Shown here one piece after another: positions 58,735-64,000 of a DNA stretch of 64,000 nt. A model generated the notes under the pieces. The model saw nothing but the letters and a program-made list of their open reading frames with translations. It was not told the origin of the DNA and searched no databases. The stretch spans positions 496,001 to 560,000 of the forward strand of contig JAODTK010000688.1 of assembly GCA_026419785.1 (NCBI GenBank), written 5' to 3'. A program made the position numbers and the translations under genes. The DNA is from Sclerodactyla briareus (taxonomy: Eukaryota > Echinodermata > Holothuroidea > Dendrochirotida > Sclerodactylidae). Numbering within the stretch: position 1 is the first letter of the stretch; every line of letters begins with the position of its first letter.

Positions 58735-59130
58735 GAAACAAGAGGTAAACGTGTGCTGATAAGTGATCCTTCCGTTAGGTATGTTGATCGTGAGTTCAAT
58801 ATGACTGATAGGCTCAGGCTTATGCTTGTCTGTCTGCCAAGGACTAGAGTTGAGGACATCATCCAGAGGGTCAACAAGATCGTAAGGAATGAAGTTGTAG
58901 TTGTTGCGGAAGGTGCTAATAACCTTCGGGATGATACCCAGAGCGTCTTGAAATCTCGTTCTGAAGAGTTAATTTGCAGGTTGAAGTCTACTAGGTCAAG
59001 ATTAAGATTTACGTCATCTGCCCGAGGCTTCGTGGTAGGGCCCGGCTTGTAAATATGCAGTTGAATAGATGGTTAGAGCATGAGTGCAACGGGAGGGGGT
59101 CTCCAGTTCGTGGGGATTTCTTAAAGGTGT
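58735..59130 (+). pseudogene. CR1/L2-like LINE ORF1, SGNH-esterase domain remnant
   Basis: From 58753 an open frame of about 98 codons encodes ISDPSVRYVDREFNMTDRLR, LVCLPRTRVEDIIQRVNKIV and VVVAEGANNLRDDTQSV, matching the layout of the esterase found in ORF1 of CR1-type LINEs: block I GDS-L, a CLPGARVEDI-like segment, and block III G-x-N. The expected GDS at block I reads SDPS, so the nucleophile motif is altered, while the block III GANN (58912-58923) is kept. A stop follows at 59050. A shifted frame continues with NRWLEHECN and FLKVW (to about 59130), as at the end of that domain. Degenerate. Confidence 0.75.
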
Positions 59131-59134
59131 GGTT

Positions 59135-60140
59135 AGTACAAGCAATAGCAATAGACACGGAATGAATTAGTTTCTCTCTGGGTATAATGTTCATAGTGTT
59201 AGGAACAAGTTTGAGCTTCAGGATATTTTGGTAGGAGCGTCAAAGAGCGTAAAAGTCATCGGCCTGAAATCAATGATTTATTCTCACATCTGAAGTTCAA
59301 ATTCAAAGTATGACTTTTTTGGACGGATCGACCGGTCGCAATGGAGATTTATTGTAAAAAAAAGTCTAGAATGTTATTGCGTAGGAGGATATTTGTGACG
59401 GCTTTGTCAACTCTGTGTGGTGGGAAATTCCGTCCAACTCACCTGGAAATCATAGCTCGTTCACCGTTGGCGTTGTGTACCGTTCCTCAAACAGCGCTGA
59501 TAGATAATAATGGATCACTCCGCTCTTATAGGCTGGCCGAATTCCAGTAGGAATACAGTCTCACGGTTGGATTCAATTATCCGATATTCAGATATTTTTC
59601 AGTGTGACGTAGGCACGGTACTAAATTCTTCAGTGATTATCAGGATTGTTTCTTGTTCCCAGCATGTTATTATTCTCCTAGAAGCCATGTTTGGAAGATA
59701 AGGGAAGGCTAGGAAAAGGAAGCGTAAATTGCGGCGCGGCGTCTTATTCGTTTTTCTGGTCCCTTGTTATAGTCGGTCAGTTTACAGGTCTGCAAAAGTT
59801 GGTATCAACAACGTTAGTTGGTGGTGCCACCCTATTTCAAGAGACGGTTGCCCTATATTACGGACATCCTCTACGTTTCTTCTTCTCCCTCAAAAACCAT
59901 ACGTAAAGCGGGACACAGAAAGTCGGAGACATGTTGGTCCCTTTTTTAGAATCTAATACTGGAGGTCTATAAAATGAACAGGAGGTGTCAAGAGTTCTCA
60001 ACTAATACCTTTTCTCATTCTTCACTCAGGATGATCTAGATAATGTTCCAGCTGGCTTTGTTGAGGGGGAACTATAGTAAAGCTAAAAAAAACGGTAAAG
60101 CGCCGAGCCGACGGCCGGTGTGTACCAATAACTGTCATTA
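59135..60140 (+). pseudogene. Probable remainder of the same LINE, unresolved
   Basis: This kilobase lies between the ORF1 remnant and the RT blocks, where an apurinic-type endonuclease would be expected. No endonuclease motif was recognised, though several open frames (59341-59550, 59691-59956) exist. It may be highly decayed or have been replaced by unrelated sequence. Confidence 0.3.
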
Positions 60141-60142
60141 CC

Positions 60143-60420
60143 GATAAAACCCTGGAAGAAGGTGTTATACCTGACCATGTGAAAAGAGCGATCTCTCTGA
60201 GCACTTTTTTCTCTCTCTTGCAATTACAGGCCGGTAAGTATTATCAGTGTTGTTTGCAAGGTGATGGAATCAACCATCCGGAATCACTTGGTGAACTATT
60301 TCAATGAACGTGGGCATATCCAGGATCTCAATGTATTCTAACGTCAAATCCAGTGCAACCGTTCCCGGATGAATTGCTTTGAACATATCATTTATTCCGG
60401 CAGGTCTCACGCGTTATGTG
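60143..60420 (+). pseudogene. CR1/L2-like LINE reverse transcriptase fragment
   Basis: DKTLEEGVIPDHVKRAISL (from 60143) is followed, after a frame change, by NYRPVSIISVVCKVMEST (from 60222) and IRNHLVNYFNERGHIQD. These match the N-terminal RT blocks of CR1/L2-type LINEs (GVIPDDWK-like then NYRPVS-like then KVME). A TAA occurs shortly after, and a shifted frame resembles R.NRSRMNCFEHII. No later blocks (FADD) were found. It is probably the same insertion as the ORF1 remnant upstream. Confidence 0.8.
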
Positions 60421-60429
60421 TAGTTAAAT

Positions 60430-61125
60430 AATAGTCCCGTTGCTCTCCCATTTCGAACTTTGTCATCATATTGTTTCAGTGATAATGTGTGACGCGCTCA
60501 GATGGCCTCTATATGAACTAACAGAACAATTACTTGGATAGTCATATCATAATCCTTCTTAGCTCCATGCAGTCTATCCGAGAGAAAGTGGCTAATTTTT
60601 GTTATGTCTGAGTGTCGACGAGTGTTTTGGCTCATGTGATGACATCCTGTAGCAGTCTATTCCTGTCCCCAAATGCTTTCTTGAAAAGCTGTTGTCCCTT
60701 CCAATTGTATTCGTTTACTATTCACATTCACTTATTCTGTTGATATTTGTTGATTGCCTGATGTTGTAAAAGTAACATGTCTTTTTTTAACATGTAACAT
60801 ATATAGAGGCCATCTGTGCGCGTCACAAACGATCCACGGACACGGCAAACTATTGCTGGGAAAGTTCGAAATAGGAGAGCAATGGGATCATTAAATTAAC
60901 TGATGTTGTAAAAAGTAACATGTCTCGTTTTCCATATCCTGGATGAGTACCGTAGTCATTTGGGGTTGCATACCTTTCGGTGATTTAATGTCCCCACTCG
61001 AACATGACTTATAAACTGAAACGCATGCAGTAGTCAGGATGTGGTCTATCGAAATATCTGCAGGGCTTCGATACCACTTTAGTTGAGTTATCGCATATAA
61101 GAAATAATGTACCTTTTCATTTTGT
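60430..61125. other. No gene; contains a 25-bp direct repeat
   Basis: CTGATGTTGTAAAAGTAACA followed by TGTCT occurs at 60758-60782 and, with one extra A, at 60900-60925. Nothing else was recognised. Confidence 0.5.
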
Positions 61126-61129
61126 GCAG

Positions 61130-61293
61130 GCCTACCCCATATCACTCGACTTTCACGTTCCTCAATTAGACATCTTTGCTTCGCTTTTCACTTCGCTAGT
61201 ACAGTTTTGTACCAACCTGTTTCTGGGGATTCTATCCACCTACTTTGGCTGTCGCGTGAATCCCGCTGTTTCACTGAATTGTACGTCGTACCG
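61130..61293 (+). CDS. Candidate internal exon, 164 bp, hydrophobic product
   Basis: A good acceptor (CCTTTTCATTTTGTGCAG) ends at 61129 and a consensus donor (CCG then GTATGTG) starts at 61294. The frame is open from the first base and encodes 54 residues. It has a hydrophobic stretch at residues about 14-40 (IFASLFTSLVQF, TNLFLGILSTYFG) and three cysteines, so a membrane segment is possible. The frame actually continues unspliced to a TGA at 61634-61636 (about 168 codons), the longest non-repetitive open stretch in the window. No family was recognised. Confidence 0.28.
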
Positions 61294-61639
61294 GTATGTG
61301 AAATATATCACTATATATTTTGTTCTTGGTTTTGGCCGAGATGAACCTCATAAAAGGTCAGGCTTTAACATGCCAATTCTCTATATTGGTATATATGACA
61401 GAACCCTGCCTCCCCTGGACCCATGTGATGACATTTTTAACGCGAAAACACTTGAAAAAACAAATCAATCAGTAGACGTTTTACAGCTGCTGTCCATCAA
61501 ATATTGCAACAGAATGTGTATCGGAGCTATGACATGCATTTATTTGGCAATAGGGAGGGTGAGGCTTATAAATGATGGCGCAATTCTCTTGGGTTTCGAA
61601 CTCACCCCCTCATATCTCGGTACGCCACTTCAGTGACGT

Positions 61640-62600
61640 GGGTCTCGGAGCGACCTGATGACAACAAGTTATAAATGAAACGCGTTTTCGCGTCAATGCA
61701 TGCAGTGAATGCACATTTCGACCCATGTTAAGCCTCAATCCAATCTTAGTTTAGATGGCGAGCGTTCTTCTTTTCGTAGAATTCGAGGGCGCCTTGTCCA
61801 GAAATACTAAAGGATGACCTCAGTGGCTTCTATGAAAAAAAAGTCGTATCGTTTTACGCAATCACAGCACTTCAACTTGGAGGATTAATCCCAAAGGAAT
61901 ATACGCAGCGGAGGGATTCGATATTGACATTTCGAAGCTGAGTACATAACACAACCCGGCCTCGCCTCCTACAAGCATTTTCGTGAAATGAGATGCTGAG
62001 TGTTTGGAAGCATCAATGAGTTAATTAGGCTGTGAATCGGGATCTTTTGACGTGTAAGGCTCGTTCACCAAGCTGACACAAGAACTTATTATCGGTTAAT
62101 GGGTTTCAATGAACCCCGGTAAGTTCCCAGGTTTCCATGGTTGACTATCTTTTACGTGCTGTAGGAACTGTTGGGTGAATTTTGTTATTGACTTCGTCCA
62201 TATAGTCCATCAGTCATTGATATTCCGCTAATTCTCCGCAGGCAGACGTACAGGCGTTGTCTTAAAATTGTCTTCTTATTATGGAACCTAGGTTCTGTTG
62301 TTGACCGCGGGCAACCTGTTTGTCATTAAGGGCTTGGCCAGCCCGTTGTTATTCAGTTTCCTCTATTATTTTGAAATAATTAAAAAAGAAAGGGTGTTCT
62401 TGGAAGTGCTTTAGCTTGTGACGTGTAGAGGCTGCCAGAAACCGCGGTAAGTGGGAGGTGTACTGTTCATCAACCTCAACGAGCGATCCCGCCAATCCAA
62501 TCCCAACCGACTGGCCTCCCTTCACAGGGTACAACTGTAAAGAATCACCCTCCCCCCAATTGTAGTCAGTGGACCACAGAAGAGGTTCGTGAAGACGATA
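61640..62600. other. No recognisable gene
   Basis: GGTACGCCACTTCAGTG at 61619-61635 resembles the GGTACGCCACTG terminus of the hAT-like MITE family and may be an isolated end. Nothing further was identified. Confidence 0.35.
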
Positions 62601-62624
62601 TTGATCTAGCTTCTTGTATCAGAA

Positions 62625-63202
62625 AAGAAAGACCCAACGTTCAAATCTCTGCTAACAAACATGGAGCAAACAACACAATCTTCGTCTTCCCAAAGAACGA
62701 ATAACCTGCTGCTGAACCCTTGGCTTCACAATTCCGATTTAGGTCATCCAGAAGCCAGGATTCCCCCAAAATAAAACGGTCCCCCCCCAGTATTACAATG
62801 TGGTCATTTGTGGGGTCAACCCTAAAATTTCAGATACACAGATCAGCTAACAGCTAGGAGAAGATGGCCTTGACCTAATTTTTGCCAAGAGGCTAATTGT
62901 CTGGGCTTTGGGATCCCCAACATGAAAAATAAAAGTGGGTCTCAAATCTGAATTTGAGAAGGAAAAGACCATTAAAGAAGGGCTAAATATAGGGTAAGGG
63001 CTAAATATAGGGTACACTCACGACCGGGTTGTGGCTTTCAATGAATTGCCAAATTGTATAGCAATGTTTCAAATGTCAACAATTCGGACATACTCACAAG
63101 GATTGCTCTAACCGAGAAAAGTGTCTCCGGTGTGGAGAGCAACACGATGTGGCCATTCATAAGGGCTGTCCTAAATTCCTGGAGGCCAGGACACGGGGAT
63201 AA
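62625..63202 (+). pseudogene. LINE ORF1 (gag-like) with CCHC zinc knuckles
   Basis: Conceptual translation shows QISANKHGANNTIFVFPKNE (about 62640-62700), YNVVICGVNPKISDTQIS (about 62795-62850), VGLKSEFEKEKTIKEGLNIG (about 62937-62994) and, in another frame from 63062, QCFKCQQFGHTHKDCSNREK then CLRCGEQHDVAIHKGC. The first knuckle is C-x2-C-x4-H-x4-C. This order (RRM-like region then zinc knuckles) is typical of the ORF1 of I/Jockey-type LINEs. Three in-frame stops and a frameshift inactivate it. One stop was created by an 18-bp tandem duplication at 62980-63015. The knuckle frame ends with TAA at 63200. Confidence 0.85.
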
Positions 63203-63529
63203 AAATGCAAGTTAATCGCCCACAATATGAAATTGGAAAGGCGGTTCGGAAACCGAGGCTCAAAACGTGGAATGGGATTTGCTACACTATCAACTGAAAA
63301 TAACCCATCCAAATATTGGCGTAGGGTTGAAGGGTATTTGAACAGCGGATGTTGTAGAAATTAGGAATCCAACTCGAAACAGAAGAGGGTTATTGATTTC
63401 CGACCCTGTTGATAATGTTAATTTAATGGCAGGAATTCGAAAATATTTTCCAACTACAAATGAACTTTTATTTTCGGTAACAAATTTTAACAAAACCAAT
63501 CAAAGGAAAATATTATTTTTCACTCAAAC

Positions 63530-64000
63530 TTTGACTTACCTGAGGACTTAAATACGGACTATCTGTTCAATAAAACTGATTTCAATGAAGCATTGAACAG
63601 TTCCTCTAATAACTGCTCCGGGGATAGATGAAATTAGGTATATTCACATTAAAAAACTCCCTAATATGCCAAAGTAGTCGTCCTTGCCTTTCCTAATGGG
63701 AGGGGGGGGGGGAATCAGTTTGGTTTTCTAAAATATAGGGTTCTTTATGTCCCTACCACGGCTTTCTATAAACTGATCTGCTTGGGTTACCTGGCAATAT
63801 AGAAGACTCTTGTCCTCTTTTTCGGCGAATCGCGTTATCAGGTTGAGAGCTGAACCCCGGGCCAAGATAAGTCGCGCTGTTTATATATTTATGTAAATGA
63901 TATCTCCAAGATTGGTGATGTTCATATTCGCAATTTGCCGGATAATATTGCGTCTATGGTGCCCCTCCGGGAGTCCTTGGTTGTTCATATAACGGTTCAG
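63530..64000 (+). pseudogene. LINE ORF2 reverse transcriptase fragment, runs off the window
   Basis: DLPEDLNTDYLFNKTDFNEA and LNSSSNN (from about 63531) shift frame into TAPGIDEIRYIHIKKLPNMP (from about 63611), the conserved (S/A)PGxDxI start of LINE RT. Further on, YIYVNDISKIGD (about 63877-63915) resembles the block just before the catalytic site. The catalytic FADD was not reached by 64000. Only about 330 bp separate this from the zinc knuckles, too little for an endonuclease domain, so an internal deletion is inferred. A G run interrupts it near 63701. Confidence 0.8.

Noticed and set aside
60205..60240. Exon boundary (pyrimidine tract, CAG and nearby GTAAGT)
   Set aside because: The sequence reads through as the conserved NYRPVS block of a LINE reverse transcriptase.
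1..64000. CRISPR array or prokaryotic defence locus
   Set aside because: The tandem repeats lack unique spacers of regular size, and all coding remnants are of eukaryotic retrotransposon type.

Overview
This is a eukaryotic, almost certainly metazoan, nuclear window. There are no operons, no long uninterrupted genes and no prokaryotic signals. Instead it is AT-leaning DNA packed with decayed non-LTR retrotransposons (LINEs), tRNA-derived SINEs, terminal-inverted-repeat elements, minisatellites, microsatellites and many long G or C homopolymers. The frequent AGGCCTA-type words and the style of the repeats are reminiscent of a marine invertebrate (echinoderm, hemichordate or similar); that is an impression, not a demonstrated identification. 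No complete host gene can be recognised. A handful of short open stretches bounded by good splice-site sequences are offered as low-confidence exon candidates (minus strand near 11.7 and 20.4 kb; plus strand near 31.9, 33.2 and 61.1 kb).

Layout. 0-6 kb: G27 run, a nested GGTTCGATG repeat with an inverted arm (2.6-2.9 kb), and a small GC-rich acidic reading frame (3.2-3.5 kb). 6-12 kb: a TTA microsatellite, a 946-bp hAT-like element with an 8-bp target duplication (8.36-9.30 kb), and the first of three copies of a small hAT-like MITE (11.4-11.6 kb). 12-19 kb: a family of tandem CATCGAAAA-containing elements present twice in opposite orientation (14.1 and 18.4 kb), a local tandem duplication at 16 kb, G/C-run palindromic DNA at 16.8-17.1 kb, a nearly G-free pyrimidine tract at 17.8-18.2 kb, and a TATA-type promoter-like segment at 19.05 kb. 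19-30 kb: a foldback MITE at 22.2-22.8 kb, a 35/42-bp minisatellite at 23.2-23.6 kb, a 14-15-bp minisatellite at 25.7-25.9 kb and a large GT array at 28.65 kb embedded in a dispersed repeat.

30-46 kb: mostly unremarkable DNA with an AT-rich MITE-like block (34.7 kb), a TIR element interrupted by a tRNA-derived SINE (36.13-36.82 kb), another SINE (41.3 kb) and a roughly 2.9-kb region made of three diverged tandem copies of one sequence (42.4-45.4 kb). A hAT-like MITE has inserted into the third copy, so the second copy is its natural empty site. 46-54 kb: GAAC microsatellite, a 26-bp palindrome-rich minisatellite (50.4-50.75 kb) that creates long but spurious open frames, a SINE/LINE 3' tail with ATT microsatellite, the third MITE copy with perfect target duplication, and a CpG-rich segment with adjacent CRE and X-box motifs (53.7 kb).

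54-64 kb is a retrotransposon graveyard: two diverged copies of one tRNA-derived SINE, a frameshifted LINE reverse transcriptase with FADD motif (55.9-57.2 kb), a CR1/L2-like LINE with an SGNH-esterase ORF1 remnant plus RT fragment (58.75-60.4 kb), and a third LINE with gag-type zinc knuckles and RT blocks running off the window end (62.6-64.0 kb). The genes here do not form a pathway; the story is one of successive transposition, local duplication and decay. No novel multi-gene system was found; the strongest findings are structural.
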